From Sphingomonas_D zeicaulis (GTDB taxonomy: Bacteria > Pseudomonadota > Alphaproteobacteria > Sphingomonadales > Sphingomonadaceae): a stretch of DNA of 64,000 nt. The DNA lies in the NCBI RefSeq assembly GCF_050433225.1, contig NZ_JBNPXQ010000007.1, positions 248,001 through 312,000 of the forward strand, in the 5' to 3' direction. Shown here one piece after another: positions 34,232-41,427 of this stretch. The notes beneath the pieces are model-generated. The model searched no databases and was not told the DNA's origin. It saw nothing but the letters and a program-made list of their open reading frames with translations. The position numbers and the translations under genes were made by a program. Each line of letters begins with the position of its first letter. The first letter of the stretch is position 1.

Positions 34232-34335
34232 CGCACCGAGGCAATGACGGCTGACGACACGGGTGGCAAGGCCGCGACCGACGCTTGTGCGCCGAGCTTG
34301 TTCATTTCTTGCACAACTTGCTCTAAGGGCCAGGG

Positions 34336-34713
34336 ATGCAGGCCACATTACTCGTCATGCTGGGCGGCGCGATCGGATCCGCTGCCCGCTATCATCTCGG
34401 CCGCCTCACGCTCGGCTGGTTCGGCCCCGGCTATCCTCTGGGCACGCTCGCTGCCAACCTCATCGGCGGACTGCTGATGGGGATGCTGGCGGGCGTCCTC
34501 GCGCGCGGCACGGCGGCGGCGGAACCGTGGCGGCTGCTGCTCGGCGTCGGCGTGCTCGGCGGCTTCACCACTTTTTCGGCGTTCACTCTGGAGACTGCCA
34601 ACATGATCATGCGAGGGCAGACCGGCGCCGCGATCGGCTATGCACTGCTTTCGGTCGCGGGCGCGCTCGTCGCGCTGTTCGTCGGCCTTCAGGCGACGAG
34701 GGCGCTGGCATGA
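34336..34713 (+). CDS. crcB: CrcB/Fluc fluoride exporter
   Basis: The 125-residue protein has four membrane helices and the Fluc signatures GGAIGSAARYHLGR and GGFTTFSAFTLE (Phe-box region). Dual-topology dimers export fluoride. It overlaps the RluA gene by ATGA and heads a five-gene run in which each gene overlaps the next. No fluoride riboswitch was seen upstream. Confidence 0.95.
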   Translation: MQATLLVMLGGAIGSAARYHLGRLTLGWFGPGYPLGTLAANLIGGLLMGMLAGVLARGTAAAEPWRLLLGVGVLGGFTTFSAFTLETANMIMRGQTGAAIGYALLSVAGALVALFVGLQATRALA

Positions 34714-35849
34714 GCGGCGCCACGACCCCGAACAGCAGCGACGTCCGCCAGTTCACCGTCAATGACGACGATGACGGCATCCGGCTCGACCGCTGGTTCA
34801 AGCGGCATCTGCCCGACATCAGCTTCGGCACGGTTTCGCGCTGGGCGCGCACCGGCCAGCTTCGCGTCGATGGCAAGCGTGCCAAGGAAGGCGACCGCAT
34901 CGAGGCCGGCCAGACCATCCGCGTTCCCCCGGCGGAGCCCGTCGCGGCCGCGGGGAGCGCACGGCCAAAGCGTGTACGCACGCCGCTGAGTCCGGAGCAG
35001 ATCGAACTCGCGCAGTCGATGGTGATCCACAAGGACAAGCAGGCGATCGTGCTCAACAAGCCGCCCGGCCTCGCGACCCAGGGCGGCACCAAGACGCATG
35101 AGCATGTCGACGGCCTGCTCGACGCGCTGTGCTATGACCTCGAGGGCCGCCCCAAGCTGGTCCACCGGCTCGACAAGGACACGTCGGGCGCGCTGCTGAT
35201 CGCGCGGACGGCGCGCGCGGCGGCGCATTTCGCCAAGGCCTTTTCCAGCCGCACCGCGCGCAAGGTCTATTGGGCGATCATCACCGGCGTGCCCTCGATC
35301 GAGGACGGCATGGTCGAACTCCCGATCGCCAAGCAGCCGGGCAGCGGCGGCGAAAAGATGCATGTCGACGAGAAGGAAGGCAGCCCGGCGCGCACCCGCT
35401 ATCGCGTGATCGAGCGCGCCGGCAATCGTGCCGCCTGGGTGGAGCTGCAGCCCTTCACCGGCCGCACTCACCAGTTGCGCGTCCACATGGCGGCGATTGG
35501 CCATCCGATCGTCGGCGACGGCAAATATGGCGGCCCGGAAGCGTTTCTCAGCGGCTCGATCAGCCGCAAGATGCACCTTCATGCGCGCCGCATCCGCGTC
35601 GACCATCCCGATGAGGGCCGCGTCGACGTCACCGCGAATCTGCCGCACCATTTCGCCGAGACGCTGTCCAGCCTGGGCTTCGACATCACGCTGGGCGACA
35701 TCCCGCTCGACGACGGGCCGCCGGCGCCCACGCGGGCGCAGGTGAAGGCCAAGGCCAAGGCGCACGCCAAGACGGTGCGCAAGGAACGGCGCGGCGAGCG
35801 TCGCTCGCGCGGGTCGGGCAGCGAGACCGGGAGCGGCAGGAAGAAGTGA
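34710..35849 (+). CDS. rluC: RluA-family 23S rRNA pseudouridine synthase
   Basis: The 379-residue protein has an S4-like domain (IRLDRWFKRHLPDISFGTVSRW; VDGKRAKEGDRIEAGQTIRVP) and the catalytic domain with Asp in HRLDKDTSGALLI, RKVYWAI, and GRTHQLRVHM. Length and the S4 domain fit RluC/RluD, but the exact rRNA site cannot be read off. The Lys/Arg-rich tail (KAKAKAHAKTVRKERRGERR) may bind RNA. The start ATG overlaps the crcB stop. Confidence 0.9.
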   Translation: MSGATTPNSSDVRQFTVNDDDDGIRLDRWFKRHLPDISFGTVSRWARTGQLRVDGKRAKEGDRIEAGQTIRVPPAEPVAAAGSARPKRVRTPLSPEQIELAQSMVIHKDKQAIVLNKPPGLATQGGTKTHEHVDGLLDALCYDLEGRPKLVHRLDKDTSGALLIARTARAAAHFAKAFSSRTARKVYWAIITGVPSIEDGMVELPIAKQPGSGGEKMHVDEKEGSPARTRYRVIERAGNRAAWVELQPFTGRTHQLRVHMAAIGHPIVGDGKYGGPEAFLSGSISRKMHLHARRIRVDHPDEGRVDVTANLPHHFAETLSSLGFDITLGDIPLDDGPPAPTRAQVKAKAKAHAKTVRKERRGERRSRGSGSETGSGRKK

Positions 35850-36502
35850 ACCGGCTCGCGATTTTCGACTGCGACGGCACGCTCGTCGACAGCCAGGCCA
35901 ATATTTGCCTCGCGATGGAAGCAGCCTTCGCCAGCGCCGGCCTGCCCGCGCCCGCGCGGCAGGCAACGCGCCGCATCGTCGGCCTGAGCCTCGTCGAGGC
36001 GATGCAGGCGCTGCTGCCCGATGCGGAGGATGCGCTGCATCTCGCGCTGGCCGCCGACTACAAGGCGGCGTTCTGGCGGCTGCGCGCCGAGGGGCTGGTG
36101 GAAGAGCCCCTGTTCGACGGCATCGCCGACCTGCTCGACCGGCTGCGCGACGATGGCTGGCTGCTCGCGGTGGCGACCGGCAAGTCCGATCGCGGCCTCG
36201 CGCACGTGCTCGACCATCATGGCCTGACCGGCCACTTCATCTCGCTGCAGACCGCCGATCGCCACCCCTCCAAGCCGCATCCGTCGATGATTGCGCAGGC
36301 GATGGCGGATGCCGGCGCCACGCCGGAGACGAGCGCGATGATCGGCGACACCAGCTATGATGTGCTGATGGCGCTGGCCGCCGGCACGCAAGCGCTGGGG
36401 GTGAGCTGGGGCTATCATGCGCCCGCCGAACTTACCGCGCTCGGCGCGCACGCCGTTGCCGACCATCCCGCCCAACTCGCCGATCTGCTGGACCAACGAT
36501 GA
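35846..36502 (+). CDS. HAD-IA hydrolase (phosphoglycolate phosphatase-like)
   Basis: The 218-residue enzyme has the DxDxT motif in FDCDGTLVDS (residues 7-16), a cap domain, and the Lys/Asp motifs in KSDRGLAHVL and GDTSYDVLMA. It starts at GTG 35846, overlapping the RluA stop (GTGA). Its HAD signature and C1 cap fit small-phosphoester phosphatases. The substrate is unknown. Confidence 0.85.
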   Translation: MNRLAIFDCDGTLVDSQANICLAMEAAFASAGLPAPARQATRRIVGLSLVEAMQALLPDAEDALHLALAADYKAAFWRLRAEGLVEEPLFDGIADLLDRLRDDGWLLAVATGKSDRGLAHVLDHHGLTGHFISLQTADRHPSKPHPSMIAQAMADAGATPETSAMIGDTSYDVLMALAAGTQALGVSWGYHAPAELTALGAHAVADHPAQLADLLDQR

Positions 36503-36735
36503 ACAGCCCGAAAGACACCGCCGCCGAGGCCGAGATGCGCGCGCGCGCGCGCTTCGTGCTGCTCAGCCTGATCCGCTTCAGCGGCGCGATCATCGCGCTT
36601 GCCGGCGCGGTGGTGGTCGGACGGCGGCTGATCGAGCCCGCGGAAATCATCGGCGGGCTGATGCTCGCGCTGGGCGCATTCGAGGTGATCCTGCTGCCCG
36701 CCATCCTTGTCCGGAACTGGAAGCGCCAGCCATGA
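36499..36735 (+). CDS. Small two-helix membrane protein
   Basis: The 78-residue protein has two membrane helices (FVLLSLIRFSGAIIALAGAVVV and GGLMLALGAFEVILLPAILV) and basic ends. No family is recognised. It overlaps the genes on both sides by four bases within the crcB-rluC-HAD-atp12 run, which indicates translational coupling. A role with ATP12 or the membrane is not demonstrated. Confidence 0.75.
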   Translation: MNSPKDTAAEAEMRARARFVLLSLIRFSGAIIALAGAVVVGRRLIEPAEIIGGLMLALGAFEVILLPAILVRNWKRQP

Positions 36736-37421
36736 AGCGCTTCTGGACCGACGTGGCGGTTGCCACCGACGAGAGCGGCCATGGCATCAGGCTCGACGGC
36801 CGGCCGGTGCGCACCCCCGGCCGCCTGCCGCTGATCGTGCCGACCCCCGCCCTCGCCGAAGCGATCGCCGCGGAGTGGCGCGCGGTGACCGGCGAGATCG
36901 ACCCACGCGCGATGCGATTGACCGGCCTCGCCAACGCCGCGGTCGAGCGCATTGCGCCCAACCCGCGCAGCTTCGCCGACGGTCTCGCCGACTATGCCGA
37001 GACCGACCTGCTCTGCTACCGCGCCGACAGCCCCGCCGCGCTCGTCGCGCGACAGGCAGCGGTGTGGGATCCTTTGCTCGACTGGGCGGCGGGTCGCTAC
37101 GACATCGGCTTCACGCGCGCGACCGGCATCGTCCATCGCGCGCAACCGCCGGCCACGGTCGAGCGCCTCGCCGACGCGATTCGCGCGCGCGATGCCTTCC
37201 GCCTCGCGGCGCTCTCCCCGATCATCACGATCGGCGGCTCGCTGGTGACCGCGCTTGCGCTCGATGAGGGCGTGATCGACGCCGAAAGCGCGTGGAACGC
37301 CACGCATCTCGACGAACTGTGGCAGGAAGAACAATGGGGCGAGGACGAACTCGCCACCCGCGCCCGCGCCGCGCGGCGGGGCGATTTCGACGCGGGCGCA
37401 CGGTTTCTGGCGTTGGTTTGA
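36732..37421 (+). CDS. ATP12 family chaperone
   Basis: The 229-residue protein has the ATP12 pattern MKRFWTDVAV, RLDGRPVRTPGR, IAAEWRAVTGEIDPRAMRLTGLAN, AETDLLCYRAD, and the C-terminal acidic WQEEQWGEDELATRARAARRGDF. In mitochondria Atp12 assists F1-ATPase alpha-subunit assembly, and alphaproteobacteria carry the homologue. It is the last gene of the overlapping run and ends 8 bases upstream of a palindrome. Confidence 0.93.
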   Translation: MKRFWTDVAVATDESGHGIRLDGRPVRTPGRLPLIVPTPALAEAIAAEWRAVTGEIDPRAMRLTGLANAAVERIAPNPRSFADGLADYAETDLLCYRADSPAALVARQAAVWDPLLDWAAGRYDIGFTRATGIVHRAQPPATVERLADAIRARDAFRLAALSPIITIGGSLVTALALDEGVIDAESAWNATHLDELWQEEQWGEDELATRARAARRGDFDAGARFLALV

Positions 37422-37429
37422 CCCTTACT

Positions 37430-37451
37430 CCCCTCCCGCTAGCGGGAGGGG
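37430..37451. repeat. 22-base perfect palindrome (REP/terminator-like)
   Basis: CCCCTCCCGCT/AGCGGGAGGGG lies between ATP12 and the converging cytochrome gene. It may terminate both transcripts. CCCTCCCGC/GCGGGAGGG palindromes of this type are frequent REP-like elements in sphingomonad genomes. Confidence 0.65.
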
Positions 37452-37457
37452 ATTGGC

Positions 37458-38078
37458 TCACGCCGGGCAGACCGCTCCGGTATCGATCCACGCCTTGATC
37501 AGCGTCCCGAACTCCGCCTGCGTGCCCGGCGCCGGGGTGCGGCCGGCGCCTGGATCCCAGCCCCAGCCGACGAGAGAATCCTCCGCCATGTGATGGTGGA
37601 TCTCCGCCAGCGACTTGTTGCCGTTGCGCGCGCGATCCTTGATCTGGCGGCAGATGTCGCCGAGCGACTTGCCCTCCCACGCCATCGAGGCGGGCGCGAG
37701 GTGCCAGTTCGGATTGCCGGGGACGCGTGCGGAATCGACATTGGCGACCTGGTGGCAGGTCTGGCACTCCAGCCCGGGCGCGCCATGGCCGTCCGCGCCG
37801 CGCACCACCAGCGGCTGGTGCGGCGTGCCGGCATCGGTCTGCAGCGGGCGATCGGTGCGCGGATGGCAGTTCACGCAGCGCGGGTGTTGGATGACCTTGC
37901 CGGCCTCCTCGAACAGCGCCAGCGAGCGCGCCTTGCGATCGGATATGCCGGAAAAGGCAGAGACCGGCTTGAGCCCCGCCGCGGGAACGGGCGCCGCCGC
38001 CTGCCGCGCGATCCCGGCACCGGCGAGACCCAGGCCAAGAGTCATGGCCATGAGCGCGATGATGCGGGGCGCCATCAT
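37458..38078 (-). CDS. Dihaem c-type cytochrome-like protein of the IorAB operon
   Basis: The 206-residue protein has a signal peptide (RIIALMAMTLGLGLAGAGIA) and two CxxCH haem sites: Cys68/Cys71/His72 and Cys105/Cys108/His109. The remaining part is a cytochrome-like domain ending in DTGAVCPA. ATG 38078 overlaps the IorB stop by ATGA. As third gene of the operon it is well placed to take electrons from the molybdoenzyme in the periplasm, an inference. Haem attachment would need the Ccm system. Confidence 0.8.
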   Translation of the reverse strand: MMAPRIIALMAMTLGLGLAGAGIARQAAAPVPAAGLKPVSAFSGISDRKARSLALFEEAGKVIQHPRCVNCHPRTDRPLQTDAGTPHQPLVVRGADGHGAPGLECQTCHQVANVDSARVPGNPNWHLAPASMAWEGKSLGDICRQIKDRARNGNKSLAEIHHHMAEDSLVGWGWDPGAGRTPAPGTQAEFGTLIKAWIDTGAVCPA

Positions 38079-40231
38079 GCCTGCCTCACCATCGGTAGGC
38101 GGCTGGGTCTCGGTCGTCCCAGCGCCGCCATTGCGTTGGCGACCGCGGGGGCGGTGCAAGGCACACCGGGTTCGCCGACCCCGGTCGGCTTCTCGGTCGA
38201 GGGGAGAATCACCACCTCCACCTCCGGCATCTCATGGATGCGCAGCGAGCGATAATCGTTGAAATTGCCCTGCTCGACCCGGCCGCTGGAGAGGCTGATC
38301 TCACCAAACAGCGCATGGCCGAGCCCATAGCCGATGCCACCTTCCATCTGCGCGCGAATAACGTCCGGATTGACCGCAATCCCGCAATCGACCGCGCACC
38401 AGACCTTATGGACCTTGGGGGTGCCATCGGCGTCGAGCGACACCTCGGCGATCTGCGCGACGAAGCTGCCGAAACTTTCGACCACCGCGACCCCCGCCGC
38501 GCGACCCTCACCACGCTTCGGGCCCTTCCAGCCGGCGAGCTTCGCGACTGCGCGCAGCACGCCGGCGGCGCGCGGTTCCTCAGCCATCATCTCCAGCCGC
38601 CCCTCGACCGGGTCCCTGCCTGCAGCGGCGAGCAACTGGTCGACGAAGCATTCCACGGCGTAACCGGTGTGGGTGTGCCCCACCGAACGCCACCAGAGCG
38701 TCGGCACCTTCGTTTCCGGCGCGTGGACTCCGCAGCGGAACGCCGGGATTGCATAGGGCGGCTTCGAGGCGCCCTCGGTCATCGTCGGATCCAGCCCGTC
38801 CTTCATCATCCCCTCGAAGGGCGATCCCTTGATGAAGCTGTGGCCGGCAAGCGTGCTCGACCAGGCGGCGATTCTGCCGCCCTCCACCTTGCCGCGCAGG
38901 CGATGGACGAACATCGGCCGGTAATAGCCGCCGCGGATGTCATCCTCGCGCGTGCGGATGAGTTTGATCGGTGTGCCCGGACCATAGGCCTTGGCCGCCT
39001 CCGCCAGCTCGGCCGCGAGTTCGCAATCGGGCTGCGCGCGGCGGCCGAAGCTGCCGCCGGTCAGCAAGGTCTCGATCTCAACCTGCTCCGGGTTGAGCCC
39101 GAGCACCCTGGCGACCGTGCCCTGATCGCCGGTCTGGAGCTGGCTGCCGGTGCGCACACGCGCACGCTTGCCATCCCAGTTCAGAACGCCGTCAAGCGGC
39201 TCCATCGGGGCGTGGGCGAGGAAGGGGAATTGATATTCCACCTCAATCACCTCGCCGGTGGCGAGCGCCGCCTCGACATCGCCATGCGCGCTCACCTGGC
39301 GGCCGGGGGTGCGGCACAAGGCGGAATAGTCGGCGAACATCGCGCCGCTGTCCCGCGTCTCGGCGGCAGCATCATTCCATTCGACGGTCAGTGCGGCGCG
39401 GCCCTTCAGCGCCGCCCAGCTGTTGCGGGCATAGACCGCGACGCCGCTGGGGATCGGCTTGACCGCGACGACGCCCTTCACCGCGAGCGCCGCGGCCCCA
39501 TCGAAGCGCGCCAGCTTGCCGCCGAAGCGGTCCGGCCGGGCAACGACCACGGTGAGCATGCCCGGTTCCTGGATGTCGATCCCGAACTTTGCGCTGCCAT
39601 CGCTCTTGGCCGCACTGTCCAGCTTGATGCCCGTGCGATCCTTGCCGATCAGCGCGAACCGCGCGGGATCCTTCAGCGTGACGTGGGGCGGGGGCGGCAA
39701 CTTCGCCGCGGCCTCGGCGAAGTTGCCGAAGCCGGACTGGCGGCCCGATGCCGCATGGCGGATCACGCCGTTGGCGACGCTGATCGACGCCGCATCGACC
39801 TGCCATTTCGCCGCAGCGGCCGCGACCAGCATCGCGCGCGCCATCGCGCCGGCGCGGCGCATCTGATCGAAGCTGTTGGCGATCGCCGAGGAGCCGCCGG
39901 TGCCCTGAATGCCCATGTTGAGATTGGCATAGAGCCGCACATCGGCGGGTGCGGAGACGGCGCTCACCTTCGACCAGTCCGCATCCAGTTCCTCGGCAAG
40001 CAAGGTCGCGAGGCCGGTATAGGGGCCCTGCCCAAATTCGATATGCTTGACGATCACCGTCACGCTGTCGTCGGTGCCGATGCGGACGAAGGCGTTGGGA
40101 TCGGGCGGCGGCGGCGCCTTTGGCGCCTGCGCACGCGCCGCCATCGGCGGCAGGCTGAGCGCGATGACCAGCCCGCCCGCACCCGCGATGACCGCGCGGC
40201 GGCTGAGTTCGGCTTCGATGAGCATGCGCAT
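38075..40231 (-). CDS. iorB: Molybdopterin-binding subunit, isoquinoline 1-oxidoreductase IorB-like
   Basis: The 718-residue protein has a Tat-type leader (SRRAVIAGAGGLVIALSLPP) and xanthine-oxidase-family molybdenum domains: GTGGSSAIANSFDQMRRAGA, FLAHAPMEPLDG, GGSFGRRAQPDCELAAE, and near the end GVGEPGVPCTAPAVANA with the cofactor-binding Glu. The IorB type pairs with a small iron-sulfur subunit and is exported. It hydroxylates N-heterocycles or oxidises aldehydes; which substrate is not clear. It is third-last in the operon iorA-iorB-cytochrome, separated from iorA by 3 bases. Confidence 0.9.
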   Translation of the reverse strand: MRMLIEAELSRRAVIAGAGGLVIALSLPPMAARAQAPKAPPPPDPNAFVRIGTDDSVTVIVKHIEFGQGPYTGLATLLAEELDADWSKVSAVSAPADVRLYANLNMGIQGTGGSSAIANSFDQMRRAGAMARAMLVAAAAAKWQVDAASISVANGVIRHAASGRQSGFGNFAEAAAKLPPPPHVTLKDPARFALIGKDRTGIKLDSAAKSDGSAKFGIDIQEPGMLTVVVARPDRFGGKLARFDGAAALAVKGVVAVKPIPSGVAVYARNSWAALKGRAALTVEWNDAAAETRDSGAMFADYSALCRTPGRQVSAHGDVEAALATGEVIEVEYQFPFLAHAPMEPLDGVLNWDGKRARVRTGSQLQTGDQGTVARVLGLNPEQVEIETLLTGGSFGRRAQPDCELAAELAEAAKAYGPGTPIKLIRTREDDIRGGYYRPMFVHRLRGKVEGGRIAAWSSTLAGHSFIKGSPFEGMMKDGLDPTMTEGASKPPYAIPAFRCGVHAPETKVPTLWWRSVGHTHTGYAVECFVDQLLAAAGRDPVEGRLEMMAEEPRAAGVLRAVAKLAGWKGPKRGEGRAAGVAVVESFGSFVAQIAEVSLDADGTPKVHKVWCAVDCGIAVNPDVIRAQMEGGIGYGLGHALFGEISLSSGRVEQGNFNDYRSLRIHEMPEVEVVILPSTEKPTGVGEPGVPCTAPAVANAMAALGRPRPSRLPMVRQA

Positions 40232-40234
40232 CGA

Positions 40235-40696
40235 TCAGCCCTCCAGCGATTTCGCGGCCGCGTGGATCGCGGCGCGGATGCGGACATAGGTGGCGCAACG
40301 GCAGATGTTGCCGTTCATCGCGAGATCGATGTCGCGGTCGCTGGGCTTGGGGATGCGGCGCAGCAGCGCCGCAGCGCTCATCACCTGGCCAGACTGGCAA
40401 TAGCCGCACTGCGGTACGTCGAGCGCGACCCAGGCGCGCTTCACCGCCTCGGCCTCCCTGTCTTTCGCGCCCTCGATGGTGATGACCTTGCGATCGCCCA
40501 GCATCGACACCGGCAGCGCGCAGGAGCGCAACGGCTTGCCATCGAGGTGGACGGTGCACGCACCGCATTGTGCAACGCCACAGCCGAACTTAGTGCCCGT
40601 CAGCCCGAGTTCATCGCGAAGCACCCAAAGCAGAGGCGTGTCATCCTCCGCATCCACCGTCCGTTCGGTCCCATTTACGTGAATCGTGTAGGCCAT
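40235..40696 (-). CDS. iorA: [2Fe-2S] subunit, IorA-like
   Basis: The 153-residue protein carries both [2Fe-2S] clusters of the xanthine oxidase family: Cys39, 44, 47 and 59 (plant ferredoxin type, GCGVAQCGAC) and Cys97, 100, 132 and 134 (CGYCQSGQ...CRC). It transfers electrons from the molybdenum subunit. It is the first gene of the operon and is divergent from the heme oxygenase gene across 146 bases. Confidence 0.95.
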   Translation of the reverse strand: MAYTIHVNGTERTVDAEDDTPLLWVLRDELGLTGTKFGCGVAQCGACTVHLDGKPLRSCALPVSMLGDRKVITIEGAKDREAEAVKRAWVALDVPQCGYCQSGQVMSAAALLRRIPKPSDRDIDLAMNGNICRCATYVRIRAAIHAAAKSLEG

Positions 40697-40842
40697 GGCT
40701 GCACCTCCGATCTTTGTCGCAAGATGTTAACCGGAGCTAGGCTCCGGAACAAGCATGATCCTGCCATCGCGGTTTACCCCCTTGATCACGATCAAGGCCG
40801 CCGCGGTTTACACGTCAGGCGCCTCTGCTAGGGTCCGCCGCG
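40697..40842. promoter_or_regulatory. Divergent iorA/bphO promoter region
   Basis: The 146-base spacer contains a perfect FNR/FixK-type site, a 7-bp dyad CCGGAGC-tag-GCTCCGG at 40731-40747, and two copies of GCGGTTTAC (40768-40776, 40803-40811) that flank the FNR site. Either gene could be controlled from it. Confidence 0.6.
40782..40795. promoter_or_regulatory. FNR/FixK-type box TTGAT-N4-ATCAA
   Basis: TTGATCACGATCAA matches the FNR/FixK consensus exactly and extends to a 7-bp dyad CTTGATC/GATCAAG. Its centre is about 54 bases from the bphO ATG and 92 from the iorA ATG. Regulation by oxygen through an FnrL/FixK-type factor is an inference; the factor is not in the window. Confidence 0.7.
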
Positions 40843-41427
40843 ATGAACGAGATGGCTGCGGCGCGTAACAGATCTGGACATGACGGTGGGGATGCCGCCC
40901 CGATAGCCTGCCACCTCCACCTGCGTCAGGCGACCCGCGCGGACCATGATGCGGTGGATGCCGCCTTTGGCGCGTTCGGGTTCGAGACGGCTGACGCCTA
41001 TCGCCGCTTCCTGATCGCGCATGCTCGCATCCTGCCCATCGCCGAACGGCTGATAGACCCCGCGTCGCTGGTGCCGGGTTGGCAGCCGCGCGCCGATCGG
41101 CTCGCGGCCGATCTCGCCGACCTGGGCGCCGCGATGCCCGCGCCGATCGATCTGCCGCCGCCCGCCGGCACCGCCGAGCGCTGGGGTGCGCTCTATGTGA
41201 TCGAGGGATCGCGGCTGGGCGGCGTGATGCTGGCACGATCGGTGCCCGAAGGCTTGCCGGCCGCCTATCTCTCGGCCGCACACCCGTCCGGCAGCTGGAA
41301 GCACCTGCTCGCGACGCTCGACGCTGCGGACGATGGCCCGGCTTGGCGCGCGGCCGCGACCCGAGGCGCGCATGCAATGTTCGGCGCATATGCCCGCGCC
41401 GCGCTGATGGATGATCTCAGTGGCTGA
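40843..41427 (+). CDS. bphO: Biliverdin-producing heme oxygenase
   Basis: The 194-residue all-helical protein has the probable proximal histidine His35 in LRQATRADHDAVDAAF and the distal helix motif YVIEGSRLGG. It opens heme to biliverdin IX-alpha, the chromophore of bacteriophytochromes. The downstream bacteriophytochrome gene overlaps its 3' end by 17 bases, so the two are co-transcribed and the enzyme supplies the chromophore. Confidence 0.94.
   Translation: MNEMAAARNRSGHDGGDAAPIACHLHLRQATRADHDAVDAAFGAFGFETADAYRRFLIAHARILPIAERLIDPASLVPGWQPRADRLAADLADLGAAMPAPIDLPPPAGTAERWGALYVIEGSRLGGVMLARSVPEGLPAAYLSAAHPSGSWKHLLATLDAADDGPAWRAAATRGAHAMFGAYARAALMDDLSG

Noticed and set aside
34232..34335. 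Possible fluoride riboswitch before crcB
   Set aside because: The leader does not show the conserved pseudoknot pattern of the crcB motif (GG-GATGG and CCTCC-type core), so no riboswitch is called.
38234..40831. Long open frame opposite to the IorB gene
   Set aside because: It is antisense to a clearly homologous molybdoenzyme gene and its translation has no domain pattern; long antisense frames are expected in high-GC DNA.
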